This document shows, one piece after another, positions 1 through 7,987 of a stretch of 19,820 nucleotides of DNA. Where the stretch lies: the NCBI GenBank assembly GCA_046726315.1, contig JBKPAG010000044.1, forward strand, positions 1 to 19,820. The letters run 5' to 3'. Made by a program: the position numbers and the translations under genes. How positions within the stretch are numbered: the first letter of the stretch is position 1; every line of letters begins with the position of its first letter. Under the pieces are notes generated by a model, which worked only from the letters and a program-made list of their open reading frames with translations, was not told where the DNA came from and did no database searches. Source of the DNA: JACVRX01 sp046726315. Its GTDB lineage: Bacteria; Actinomycetota; Actinomycetes; Jiangellales; Jiangellaceae.

Positions 1-123
1 TCGATTGGAAAAGAAGGGTGGATCGAGGTAGACCAAGTCCACGCACTCATCCGGGAACTGTGCGAGTTGTTGAAGGTTGTCCTCCCGGTACAGAACACCA
101 GTCTCCAAGGACGACATGGTCAT
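1..123 (-). CDS. DNA methyltransferase (N6-A/N4-C type), N-terminal fragment cut by window edge
   Basis: The minus strand reads 41 codons from ATG at 123 to the window edge without a stop. The peptide ends in VDLVYLDPPFFSNR; DPPF (residues 34-37) is catalytic motif IV of amino-methyltransferases that methylate exocyclic amines in DNA. Motif IV lying this close to the N-terminus, before the SAM-binding motif, is typical of the beta-class order. The preceding residues (GVLYREDNLQQLAQFPDECVD) match the usual lead-in of these enzymes. A GGGGGA element lies 5 bases before the ATG; a second in-frame ATG follows at 117. The rest of the gene, its specificity and any partner nuclease lie outside the window, so it may be an orphan enzyme or part of a restriction or phage-defence system. 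Confidence 0.8.
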   Translation of the reverse strand, partial: MTMSSLETGVLYREDNLQQLAQFPDECVDLVYLDPPFFSNR

Positions 124-286
124 AGCTGTCCCCCGTCCGACCGTAGGGAAGTGCGGTCGAGCAGCTGCACCATGATCACACCAGTCACACCGCTAACACA
201 AGGGCAATGGGGTAAATGGAGATCAAAGCTGGGGTCAGCATCCGCCAATTGCCTCTCGCCATGGCTCTGACCTGCGACGATGAGTT

Positions 287-306
287 TCGCTAGCCTCTCC
301 TAGCGA
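287..306. repeat. Perfect short inverted repeat (7-bp arms, 6-bp loop)
   Basis: TCGCTAG at 287-293 and CTAGCGA at 300-306 are perfect inverted arms around CCTCTC. It lies about 60 bp beyond the premature stop of the truncated DUF899 gene and before the methyltransferase, both on the minus strand. There is no following T-run, so it is a weak terminator candidate. It could equally be a recombination scar or chance. Confidence 0.35.
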
Positions 307-367
307 CAGGGTCCGACAGCTTGAAAGCGGAAGTCAGGCCAATATCGATCGGGCGGCCATCGCGGCG

Positions 368-757
368 CTACCAAGCCACCTCGTCCCACGGTCCCTGGCA
401 GAAGACCGCGAACGAAACGTCGCGAGCCTCGAGGTACGACGTGTCCTGGACGTTCCAGATGCTGAGCGTGCAGCCCTCGCACTGGTCGGCGATCGGCTTG
501 CCGAGGTGCCACATGTGCTTGTAGACGACGAGCTGATTACGCCCTTCGAAGACGTCCAGCAACGGGGTCGGACCGTCCGAGCCGACCAGCACGGCTGCGG
601 CGTCGACCTCGGTCATCGGCAGGCGTCGGCGGGCCGCCGCGATCGCGTCGCCCTCCCGAGTGTGGGCCTTCTCCCGAGTGAGGAGCGCGGTGCGCTCGCC
701 GAGCCAGGTCTCTCGGTCCACGACTGGCGGGGCGGCCGTGGGTTCCGTGTGTGCCAT
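368..757 (-). pseudogene. DUF899 thioredoxin-like protein, C-terminally truncated
   Basis: The 129-residue product begins MAHTEPTAAPPVVDRETWL and follows the N-terminal half of DUF899 proteins (thioredoxin-fold, function largely unknown): the RRRLPMTEV stretch near residue 45, LLDVFEGRNQLVVY (67-80), and a CEGC pair (Cys93, Cys96) in the position of a redox CxxC. It stops abruptly at GPWDEVAW, where family members I recall continue for about another 100 residues. I see no continuation of the family in the other minus-strand frames downstream. The start is the ATG at 757, preceded by GGAAGA about 6 bases upstream; the open frame runs back to 910, but the extra residues look non-coding. It is probably a decayed gene, though a short functional product cannot be excluded. 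Confidence 0.7.
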
Positions 758-1161
758 GTCGCGGTCTTCCAAACAGACGTTCCGCTCCTGTGAAGAGCGG
801 GATGTAGGTTGCCGGCCAAGCGAAATACGGGGCCCTCGATGACGCGCGCCGCGCCGCCAACGCCCTCGACCGAACTGCTTCGCCGACCTGCACGAGGCGG
901 TTCGTAGCATTTCCGGGCAGGATCCAGATCTGCTCCAGGGCTGCTGCCATCACCCCTCTTGAAAGGCCGCGAGGCTTTCACGAGATACCCGGTCAGACTG
1001 ACGCGCCGGGCAGAACTCATCGCCGACGTTGGTACATCCTGGCCGACGCTGTTGTGCCCTGCCGTCGGCCGGCCCCCGCGAGAGCCCAACTGCGCCGGTT
1101 TACGAGCTGCATCGCGACGACGCCGCATCGCGTCACACGCCACCGTCAACACACTCAACTG
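758..1161. other. 404-bp region without a confident gene
   Basis: This lies between the DUF899 start and the DUF429 stop, both minus strand. A minus-strand frame starting near 950 (MAAALEQIWILPGNATNRLV...) has codon-like third-position bias over its first 55 or so codons, then runs into the DUF899 gene in another frame and loses that character. I do not recognise it. It may be a fragment of a lost gene. No RNA gene, repeat or clear promoter was seen. Confidence 0.4.
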
Positions 1162-1938
1162 TCAGGACGCGTCGGCTTCCCCGTGGAAGGGCGCGACGAG
1201 TGACTCGAGCGGTGCTTTCGGGAGCACGATCCACCCCTCACGACGCGCCTGTTGCAGGAGGTGTGCTTCATCAGGAGTACTCGTTTTGGAGAGGGCTGCC
1301 GCCCGGCTTGTGAGGGCGGCAATCACTGCGTCCAGGGCATCGTCGGAGTCAGCGCACTGGTCAAAGTGGGCTCGAAGGTCGAGCCATGGTGTTCGCTTGA
1401 GCAGTGCGCCGATTAGCGCCTCGCGCGCGCCGCGCCGCTCCGGGCCTTTGTACGCCCGAAAGGGGAGGCCCCAACACCGAAGAGATGCCGCGGGGTAGAC
1501 CTCGACGACAATTCCATTGCCGGCACGGTCGACCGGGCGGCCCTCGGCCGCCAGGCGCGACAGAATCCCGGCAGCTCGCATGGCTGTCAAACCGATCCGG
1601 TCGGCCGCCACACTCAGAGGAGTCAGCCCGGTCCGTTCTCTCACCGCCCGATCGGTGGCTCGGTAGGCAAGCTGGCGGCGCCAGTCCCGGCCGGCCAGAT
1701 CCTGCGGCGCCACAACGTGACCGGCGTGATGCTCTTGTAGGAACTGCAGGAAGTCATCCGGCCAGCCCAGCGGGCAGTCGATCCCGAGCTTGTCCGCGTC
1801 CTTTGCGGCGTTGGTAATGGCGGCATCGTCGACGTCGAGCGCCAAGGACTGAACGGCTGCGCCAGTGACGGACCAGTCCAGGACGGCCATCGCAGTGTTG
1901 GCGGGCTCAGTCGCCAAGTCGACACCTACCGTGATCAC
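1162..1938 (-). CDS. DUF429 family protein (predicted RNase H-like fold)
   Basis: A 258-residue protein. The N-terminus MITVGVDLATEPANTAMAVLDW carries the beta-hairpin and acidic residue (Asp7 in GVDLA) typical of DUF429, a family predicted to have an RNase H-like nuclease fold. Further family features are DKLGIDCPLGWPDDF (residues 49-63), YRATDRAVRERTG (92-104), VVEVYPAASLR (145-155) and SDDALDAVIAALTSRAA near residue 200. The length is normal. The start is GTG at 1938; no strong Shine-Dalgarno sequence is seen and no better start lies in frame. It has no close operon partner: the nearest minus-strand genes are more than 400 bp away on either side. Substrate and role are not established. Confidence 0.8.
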   Translation of the reverse strand: MITVGVDLATEPANTAMAVLDWSVTGAAVQSLALDVDDAAITNAAKDADKLGIDCPLGWPDDFLQFLQEHHAGHVVAPQDLAGRDWRRQLAYRATDRAVRERTGLTPLSVAADRIGLTAMRAAGILSRLAAEGRPVDRAGNGIVVEVYPAASLRCWGLPFRAYKGPERRGAREALIGALLKRTPWLDLRAHFDQCADSDDALDAVIAALTSRAAALSKTSTPDEAHLLQQARREGWIVLPKAPLESLVAPFHGEADAS

Positions 1939-2609
1939 TCACGCAGCGTAAGCCGAAGGCCTCAATGCGTTGGCGCGCAGTGCTGGTGAGGGTGCTCAAC
2001 GCGACGGCCGCGAATGCCAGACCCCAGAAGATCGTGGCGATCCCCCAGGCCTGGCCCAAGCTGCCCAGGTGCGTCGGGTTGCCACCGAGACAGCGCCGAG
2101 CCAAACAGCGGCAACAGACGACGGCAGCCTAGAGAGTCTCCAGCCAGGAGCGCCGGCCCGGCCGGCTAGCACTGAAATCGCCGCGGAACCCGCCAGGGCC
2201 ACGCCGAGGGCACCTGCATCGGAAGATGCATCAACCCCCACCTGTCGTCATCCGGCTTCCCGGCGTGCGCAGCCTGGATCATCCAGATCCAGGCCGGCGC
2301 ACACACCCTCACCGCCGCCGACCCGCTACCCAACGACCTCCGCGAAGCTCTCGCAAACATCCACGGCTCCGCCAAACGTACGCACTAATTTGAGCCAACT
2401 CGGGTGAGATCGGCGTCGGGAACTCGACGCGGGTGGCCTCGAACTTGTACGTGACCTTGAGCACCGGCGAGTAGATCGGTTCGACCGGGATGCGGCCGAT
2501 GTCCTGGCCGGGATGCTTACATGACGACCGTTCGTAATGCTCCGAGCTGACCACGAGTGGCAGGCCTGTAGGACGGGTCTGTCGAACCTCTATCTCTTAG
2601 TGACGTGCG
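1939..2609. other. 671-bp region with possible gene remnants
   Basis: No intact gene is supported. Three scraps look partly coding. (1) Minus strand 2241-1907: two overlapping frames give hydrophobic stretches (ALGVALAGSAAISVLAG, then GIATIFWGLAFAAVALSTL) that could be the end of a membrane protein split by a frameshift. (2) Plus strand 2176-2388: an open frame ending in LTAADPLPNDLREALANIHG..., then TAA at 2386. (3) Minus strand 2554 to about 2395: PGQDIGRIPVEPIYSPVLKV..., protein-like with high third-position GC, running into scrap 2 near 2390. I could not assign any of them to a family. Together they suggest a junction of decayed genes. Confidence 0.35.
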
Positions 2610-3080
2610 TCAGGTTGCAGCGCGTCGCCGCCGGTCTGCCGAGCCGCGCAGGTAGCCTGCGAGCCCGAGGATGACGAACGCATCGACCGTGTGCAGGCCG
2701 CCCAGGATCGGCGTGTCCTCCCCGGCGCGGCCGAGGATCGACTGCACCGGGTAGGTGAGCAGGAAGAGTACGAACGACAGGCCGATCGCCCGCCCACTTG
2801 ACCGCGCGACGAGTGCAGCGATGAGGATCAGCAGGGCCACCACTCCCATGATCATGCCGGTGAGCCGGTGCGGGTCGAGCGCCGTCTCACCCTCGCTGCC
2901 AACCTCCTGGTCGAGGCCCCACACGCCAAGACCGGCGAGGAAGACCTGCACGACGCCGAGGATGAGGAAGAGCACGAGCAGCCCCTGGTACACCGCAAAT
3001 GCGCCACGGCGGGCGCCGGTCAAGGCCGGGGCCGTCTCGGCTGCAGCGGGGTCGGTTGGCGAAGCTGCCTGATCCGACAT
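2610..3080 (-). CDS. Small four-helix membrane protein, DUF6220-like
   Basis: A 156-residue protein. After a polar 25-residue N-terminus it has four predicted membrane helices at about residues 30-52, 73-92, 98-115 and 130-144, and a short basic tail. The pattern VYQGLLVLFLILGVVQVFLAGLG, then HRLTGMIMGVV (His71), then GLHTVDAFVILGLAGYL (His130) resembles DUF6220 membrane proteins of actinobacteria. The conserved histidines on helices could bind metal or haem, but that is inference. The start is the ATG at 3080, behind a strong GGAGGAGG site; the open frame back to 3206 overlaps the oxidase and lacks such a site. It lies 73 bp downstream of the multicopper oxidase on the same strand, so it is probably co-transcribed and may serve the same membrane redox function. 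Confidence 0.8.
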   Translation of the reverse strand: MSDQAASPTDPAAAETAPALTGARRGAFAVYQGLLVLFLILGVVQVFLAGLGVWGLDQEVGSEGETALDPHRLTGMIMGVVALLILIAALVARSSGRAIGLSFVLFLLTYPVQSILGRAGEDTPILGGLHTVDAFVILGLAGYLRGSADRRRRAAT

Positions 3081-3153
3081 GGGTTCCACCTCCTCCTTCC
3101 AGCGCGGCCGGTCGACCGCCCGCGCGACCTGATTTGCACCACGGTTTTGCCGA

Positions 3154-5115
3154 TCACTCCGGCACGTTGCCGGTGTCGTCCCCCACGGCGTACGGCGTCG
3201 AGACACCCTCGTACCCGAGGTGCATGACGAAGCCGTCGGCCGCGTGATTCAGATCATGACAATGATCCATCCAAACACCTGGGTTGTCCGCCAAGAACGC
3301 AACCTCGTAGGTCTCCCCGGGTGCCACGTTGAGTGTGTCGGTCCACCACGGGCTGCCTGTCGCCGCGGTCCCATTCCGGGTCAGGACCAGCACGTGGTGG
3401 CCGTGCAGATGCATCGGATGGTGTGCGGTACTCCGGTTCACGAAGGTCACCCGCACGGTGTCCCCGTTAGCGACCATGAACATCGGCATCCGCGGGAAAA
3501 GCTCGCCGTTGACCGCCCACTGGTAGCCGGGCTGGCCGTCCAGGAAGCCGATCTTGCGGTCCATCACCATCCGGAAGTCGCGGGTGAACGGCCCGTCCCG
3601 GTCGATGGCCGTCGGTGCCGGTGAACCGTAGCTGATCAGGTCGACGTCGCCCGCGGACGAGCCATTCGATGCCGGTGGCCCGTCGCCGAGCACCATCCGC
3701 ACGTTCTCGCCGAGCCCGGACAGTGTCACCGCTTGCCCGCCGGCCGGCATCGCGAACGTAACGTCATAGCGACCCCCCGCGGCCAGCAGGAGCGACTTGT
3801 TGGCCACCTCGGTCGGTCCAACCACGTCCGTCCCGTCGATCGCAACGAGTTTGTACGGCACACCGGCGATCCGGTATTGATGCGGAACGTTGTCGGTATT
3901 GACCAACCGCAGCCGCACCGGTGTGCCGGGAGCGACCTTGTGCCGCTCCACCCGCGTCGCAGCTTCCCAGCGGCCGCCCGGTGCGAAGCCGTCCGGCGGC
4001 CGCCAGCTGTGGTCCACCACGGCGAGATCCGTACCGTCCCCGGGCTGGTCAGCTTCCCTCGGAAGCACGACGAACGCGCCGAAGAGCCCATGGTCGATCT
4101 GAACGGCCGAGGTCTGGTGGGAGTGGTACCAGAACGTGCCGGTCTGCTCGACTCGGAACCGGTACGTATAGCTCTCGCCGTCGGCCACGGCGTCCTGGGT
4201 GACGCCGGCGACACCGTCTTCGGCGTTCGGCACGTTCACGCCGTGCCAGTGGATCGTCAGCCCATCCTTGACACCGGCGTTTCGAACAGTCACCTCGACC
4301 AGATCGCCTTGGTGCGCCTCCAGCCGCGGGCCCGGAATCGACCCGTTGAAGGCGAAGCCGCGCACGGCTCGACCGCTGGCCGTGGTGACGTCCTTCGGGC
4401 TCGCCGTGAGCGTGTAGCGCACGTCGGGCTCACCGGTTCGCGGACCGGTCAGGTCGGTTACCGAAATCGACCCTGAATGGTCGTGGTCGCCTTGCTCGCC
4501 AGACGGAGCGCCGCCGGTATCCACGGCGTAGTCAGCGAGGTCGTAGCGTCCCGGCAACCGGCTGCTCCACCAAGCTGTACCGATCCCGGCGACGAGCACG
4601 AGTGCCGGCACTGCAACGGCCACCGTACGAACCAACGGCCGCGCCGTCGGGGAAACGCCGGTGCCGGTAATCGCCAGCCAGGCCAGCGGAGGTCCAAGAA
4701 TCGCGAGCGCAGTGAGCCATGCGGCGGTCGCCGGGCTCGGCAACAGCAGGCCGTCGACGACTGCAAGAAAGGCTGCACCGGCGGCGGCCGCGGCACTCAT
4801 GACTACGGCCGCGCCTGCCCTCGTGCCAACACTGAGCGGCGAACGCATCGCGACCAGCAGCGCTCCGGCAACTGGGATGGCGACCATCGGTAGTTGGTAG
4901 GTGAGCTGGCGGGACGCGAACTCCCATCCATAGCGGGCAAGCAGCATGCCCATCACGAGCCGCAGTGCGACGAGCGCCAGCGCCACCGCGAGGAAGAGTC
5001 GGATCCGGCCCGTCACCGGATGCCCAGTCAATGCGCCATGCAGCGCGGCGCCGACCGCCGCAGCGACGAGGACGGCTACCGCGAGGTCGGCATAGAAGAG
5101 GGCCGAGTAGTCCAC
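3154..5115 (-). CDS. Multicopper oxidase with N-terminal multi-span membrane domain
   Basis: A 653-residue protein. Residues 8-183 hold about five hydrophobic helices that anchor the enzyme; the cupredoxin part (about 225-640) would lie outside the cell. All four copper-binding segments are visible: HWHG (His289, His291), WYHSH (His331, His333), HHPMHLHGHH (His566, His569, His571) and HCHxxxH (618-624). These supply the ligands for the T1 site and the T2/T3 cluster, which oxidise a substrate and reduce O2 to water. The T1 axial position, five residues after His624, is Phe629 rather than Met. A His/Asp-rich linker lies near 209-213. The start is GTG at 5115; no other start codon precedes it before an in-frame stop, and its ribosome site is weak. 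Substrate (phenols, Cu+, Mn2+ or other) is unknown. DUF6220-like protein follows. Confidence 0.9.
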   Translation of the reverse strand: MDYSALFYADLAVAVLVAAAVGAALHGALTGHPVTGRIRLFLAVALALVALRLVMGMLLARYGWEFASRQLTYQLPMVAIPVAGALLVAMRSPLSVGTRAGAAVVMSAAAAAGAAFLAVVDGLLLPSPATAAWLTALAILGPPLAWLAITGTGVSPTARPLVRTVAVAVPALVLVAGIGTAWWSSRLPGRYDLADYAVDTGGAPSGEQGDHDHSGSISVTDLTGPRTGEPDVRYTLTASPKDVTTASGRAVRGFAFNGSIPGPRLEAHQGDLVEVTVRNAGVKDGLTIHWHGVNVPNAEDGVAGVTQDAVADGESYTYRFRVEQTGTFWYHSHQTSAVQIDHGLFGAFVVLPREADQPGDGTDLAVVDHSWRPPDGFAPGGRWEAATRVERHKVAPGTPVRLRLVNTDNVPHQYRIAGVPYKLVAIDGTDVVGPTEVANKSLLLAAGGRYDVTFAMPAGGQAVTLSGLGENVRMVLGDGPPASNGSSAGDVDLISYGSPAPTAIDRDGPFTRDFRMVMDRKIGFLDGQPGYQWAVNGELFPRMPMFMVANGDTVRVTFVNRSTAHHPMHLHGHHVLVLTRNGTAATGSPWWTDTLNVAPGETYEVAFLADNPGVWMDHCHDLNHAADGFVMHLGYEGVSTPYAVGDDTGNVPE

Positions 5116-5689
5116 AACGAGGCCACGCTGCCAGCGCTTGCGGACCCGGTCAACGACGGCGCAACAGCATCAGCAGACGACCACGGTCGTAGGGGGCCGA
5201 TGGCCCCTGTGTCGCGAGCCGATACGAATCGCTGCCGTGCCCCGACGGGGATTCGCATCTCGATCTCGACTGCGCCCTGCCAGGCAGCGATTAACCCGCC
5301 TTGTGTGGTTTTGAGTTGCCCCTCAGTTTGCGTGTGAAGATCGACATGCGAATCGCTGCAGCATTACCGCGGCTAATCGCATTCGATCTTCGGGACGTCG
5401 ACAAGCTGCCTTGAGGTGCCGTAGCTAGAACGGCGGCGTTGCCGCGGCAGTTAGGAGCGGAGGGTGCGAGTTCGGCTGCGCGTGCCGCCATCTCCTCGGG
5501 AGTATCGGGATACCGAATGTCCCCAACCCAGCGCCCAGCAAGCGCCGACGTGGAAAGAGGGTGGCGTCAAGGTGGGATGACCAGCGGCTGTACAAGCCGC
5601 GGTAGCGCATGTGCTGCCGCGGCGTTGCGCCGGACACCGCCGCGCGATGCAGTGGGCGAAGTTGGATGCTGTCGTCCGTTGTTGGCCGT
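5116..5689. other. 574-bp intergenic region; no confident gene
   Basis: This separates the multicopper oxidase (reading away to the left) from the ABC permease stop. It holds the oxidase promoter region and the repeat cluster at 5227-5395. Minus-strand codons around 5440-5560 read GRWVGDIRYPDTPEEMAARA in an open frame that runs on to a stop at 5291, with some coding character. No start with a ribosome site and no family were recognised, so it may be a remnant. No RNA gene was seen. Confidence 0.4.
5227..5395. repeat. Cluster of direct and inverted repeats
   Basis: AATCGCTGC occurs three times: direct at 5227-5235 and 5351-5359, inverted at 5284-5292 (the first and second extend to 10 bp, AATCGCTGCC). 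A longer inverted pair, 16 of 17 matching, joins 5250-5266 (GATTCGCATCTCGATCT) with 5338-5354 (AGATCGACATGCGAATC). A third related arm, inverted, lies at about 5380-5395 (GCATTCGATCTTCG). The cluster is 110-280 bp upstream of the oxidase start. It could be an operator array, a recombination or attachment relic, or the ends of a lost element. Confidence 0.55.
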
Positions 5690-6697
5690 TCAGGTGAGGC
5701 GTCGGCGGGTCCACCAGAAGCAGAACCCGGCGAGCAGTATGGCGACGCCGAGCAAGATCCCGGTTTCGGTCCATTGGAGGGGCCAGAAGTGGGAAGCGGG
5801 GTGGTAGGTGAGGTCTTGGCGTAGGCCGAGGGTGCCGAGCCATTCCCCGCAGGCTTGGGGGGAAACGTTCATCGAGCAGTGTTGCGGGTCGGCGGGTCCG
5901 GTGAACACCTCGCCGGTGGGGGTGATGGTCTGGTTTGACAGCACCCAGGCATCGGGCAGGTTGTCGCTGCCGATCACCGTCATCTGGCGGGTGTCAGGGT
6001 TGATCCCGATCGTGTCCATTGATGAGGTGTCCAGCGGGCTGGTGGTGTGGCTGGCGGATACCAGGCGTTCCCGGATCCATACCTGCATCGATACGACGAC
6101 GGCGCCGTAGACGGCCAGGGTGGCGGCCATGGCCGGCACGGTGCGGCGGATGAGCATACCCGCGGTGACGCCGAGGATGAAAGCGAACAGGGCGTAGCCG
6201 ATCGGGACGATACCGCGGGCGCCGTAGATCAGGGGGGTGATCCGATCGCCGGTCGCGTCGTCGATGCGATGCGCCCAGGAGGTGACCCCCCAGCTGAGCA
6301 GCCCGGCGGTGGCTGCCGTCGCTCCGCCGATGATAGCCAGTTTGGTAGCGAGCCAACGGGTGCGGGTGACCGATTGGTTCCAGGCCAGGCGGTGCGTGCC
6401 GGTTTCCAGCTCGCGGGCGAGCAGCGGGGCGCCCCAGAAGATGCCGATCAGCGCGGGCACCAGGTACATGGTCGCGGTGGCGAGGTCGTAGACGGTGCCG
6501 CTGGTGCCGGTCCTGACCTCGCGGAGGAATGTGTCGATCGCGGTGGTGCAGTCGCTGCCGCAGGCGGCGACGTTGGCGGTGTCGTATGCGTCCGCGATGC
6601 TGCGGCCGGTGATCACCAGCAGGACGCCGAGTGCGGCCAGGGCGGCGACCGTGAGCCAGGTCTGGGTTCGGAACTGGCGCCAGGTGAACCAGATCAT
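5690..6697 (-). CDS. ABC transporter permease
   Basis: A 335-residue integral membrane protein beginning MIWFTWRQFRTQTWL, a start characteristic of actinobacterial permeases in GntR-linked ABC operons. About six hydrophobic helices are visible: one near residues 15-31, a second near 77-95, three more in the central half (for example LAIIGGATAATAGLLSWGV and YALFAFILGVTAGMLI), and one near the C-terminus (TGILLGVAILLAGFCFWW), followed by a TRRRLT tail. A large extracytoplasmic loop follows the fifth helix and contains two cysteines. Its ATG overlaps the ATPase stop codon by 4 bases (ATGA), which implies translational coupling. Cargo is unknown; relatives are linked to cell-envelope stress or to antibiotic and lipid export. 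It is the last gene of the operon. Confidence 0.85.
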   Translation of the reverse strand: MIWFTWRQFRTQTWLTVAALAALGVLLVITGRSIADAYDTANVAACGSDCTTAIDTFLREVRTGTSGTVYDLATATMYLVPALIGIFWGAPLLARELETGTHRLAWNQSVTRTRWLATKLAIIGGATAATAGLLSWGVTSWAHRIDDATGDRITPLIYGARGIVPIGYALFAFILGVTAGMLIRRTVPAMAATLAVYGAVVVSMQVWIRERLVSASHTTSPLDTSSMDTIGINPDTRQMTVIGSDNLPDAWVLSNQTITPTGEVFTGPADPQHCSMNVSPQACGEWLGTLGLRQDLTYHPASHFWPLQWTETGILLGVAILLAGFCFWWTRRRLT

Positions 6698-7584
6698 CGT
6701 GTCGCCTCCAATGCGGGCCGGTGGTTTCCGGGGGGCTGCGACATATAGGCCAGGACCAGGTCTTCGAGGGTGAGCTGTTCCACGGTGTAGGAGAGGTCGT
6801 CGATCGGGGTGCTGCTGCGCACGATCAGGGTGGACTGCCGGTCGGTGTGGCTGCCCTCGATCACCTCGGCGCCGGCGGGCAGGTTGGCCGGGTCGCGGCG
6901 GGCGCCGGTGAGCCGGTGGTGGCTGGCCAGCAGGTCGTCGACCTCGCCGGCGACACGGACCCGGGAGGCGACCAGCACGATCAGGTAGTCGCAGACGCGT
7001 TCCAGGTCGGACACCAGGTGCGAGGACAAGATCACGCCGGCGCCGTGTTCGGCGGTGTAGGCCATCAGGCCCTGCAGGAATTCCCGCCTGGCCAGCGGGT
7101 CGAGGCTGGCCACCGGCTCGTCAAGGATGAGCAGCTCGGGTCGTTTCGCGACGGCCAGTGTCAGCGCGAGTTGGGCGCGCTGCCCTCCGGAGAGCTTGCC
7201 GGCCCTCTGAGATGGGTCGAGGCCGAGGCTGGTGATCCGGTCCTCGGCCAGCCGCCGATCCCAGCCCGGGTTGGTGTGCGCACCGAACCGCAGGTGGTCG
7301 GCGATGGACAGGCCGGCATAGGTGGGTGCGTCCTGGGCGACGAAGCCCACCCTGGCCAGCTGCGCCGCGCCGGATGCCGGGTGGCCGCCAAGCACCTCGA
7401 CCCGGCCCGCCGTGGGCGGCAGCAGGCCCACCGCGATGTGCAGCAAGGTCGTTTTGCCGGCACCGTTCGGGCCGACCAGGCCCACGACCCGGCCGGGCGG
7501 GATGGCCAGTGTGCAGTCGGTCAACGCCAGGCGTCGGCCGTACCGCTTGGACAGGCCCTCGGCCTGCAGCACCGGGCTGCTCAT
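6694..7584 (-). CDS. ABC transporter ATP-binding protein
   Basis: A 296-residue ATPase with every nucleotide-binding motif in order: Walker A GPNGAGKTT (38-46), Q-loop Gln84, signature LSGGQ (131-135), Walker B LLILDEP (151-157), D-loop SLD (160-162) and H-switch SSH (187-189). The last 90 residues form the accessory domain often seen in drug- and antibiotic-type ABC2 systems. ATP hydrolysis would drive the permease encoded next. It overlaps the repressor stop by 4 bases (7581-7584) and the permease start by 4 bases, so the three genes form one coupled operon. The start is the ATG at 7584; no closer alternative fits the overlap. Confidence 0.93.
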   Translation of the reverse strand: MSSPVLQAEGLSKRYGRRLALTDCTLAIPPGRVVGLVGPNGAGKTTLLHIAVGLLPPTAGRVEVLGGHPASGAAQLARVGFVAQDAPTYAGLSIADHLRFGAHTNPGWDRRLAEDRITSLGLDPSQRAGKLSGGQRAQLALTLAVAKRPELLILDEPVASLDPLARREFLQGLMAYTAEHGAGVILSSHLVSDLERVCDYLIVLVASRVRVAGEVDDLLASHHRLTGARRDPANLPAGAEVIEGSHTDRQSTLIVRSSTPIDDLSYTVEQLTLEDLVLAYMSQPPGNHRPALEATR

Positions 7585-7970
7585 GCGGTCTCCTCTATCG
7601 GGGTGCGGAATGTGGTCACGAAAAGGGCCTCGATGCTTTCGGCGTCCATACCGGCTGCTCGTGCCCGGGCGAGCCAGGCGCGTAGCTCTTCGCGGAGTGG
7701 ACCGTGCGCGGCCAGCGACTTGTTGGTCAGGGTCCGGGTGACGAAGGTGCCCACCCCGGGACGCGGGGCGACCAGACCCTCGTATTCGAGTTCCCGGTAC
7801 GCCTTGAGCACCGTGTTCGGGTTGATCGCCACCTTCGCCACGACGTCCTTGACCGTGGGCAGCTGGTCACCCTCGGTCAGCAGCCCCAGCCGCATGGCCT
7901 GGCGGACCTGCTGGATCAGCTGCATGTACGGGGCGACGCCGGAGCGGCCGTCCAAGTGGAACTCGATCAC
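7581..7970 (-). CDS. GntR family transcriptional regulator, YtrA-like
   Basis: A 129-residue protein: a GntR winged-helix domain at about residues 10-80 (PYMQLIQQVRQAM, then GDQLPTVKDVVAKVAINPNTV with the recognition helix near 50-62, then the wing GVGTFV) and a short, roughly 45-residue helical tail. The short tail with no large effector domain is the mark of the YtrA subfamily, whose members usually repress their own ABC operon. The start is GTG at 7970; an in-frame TGA lies just upstream at 7982, so it cannot begin earlier. It heads the repressor-ATPase-permease operon, and its promoter with likely operators lies directly upstream. Confidence 0.92.
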   Translation of the reverse strand: MIEFHLDGRSGVAPYMQLIQQVRQAMRLGLLTEGDQLPTVKDVVAKVAINPNTVLKAYRELEYEGLVAPRPGVGTFVTRTLTNKSLAAHGPLREELRAWLARARAAGMDAESIEALFVTTFRTPIEETA

Positions 7971-7987
7971 CCTCGACTCTCATTCAT

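Noticed and set aside
3733..4476. Plus-strand open frame (247 codons) inside the multicopper oxidase
   Set aside because: It is antisense to the conserved copper-binding frame and is composition-driven.
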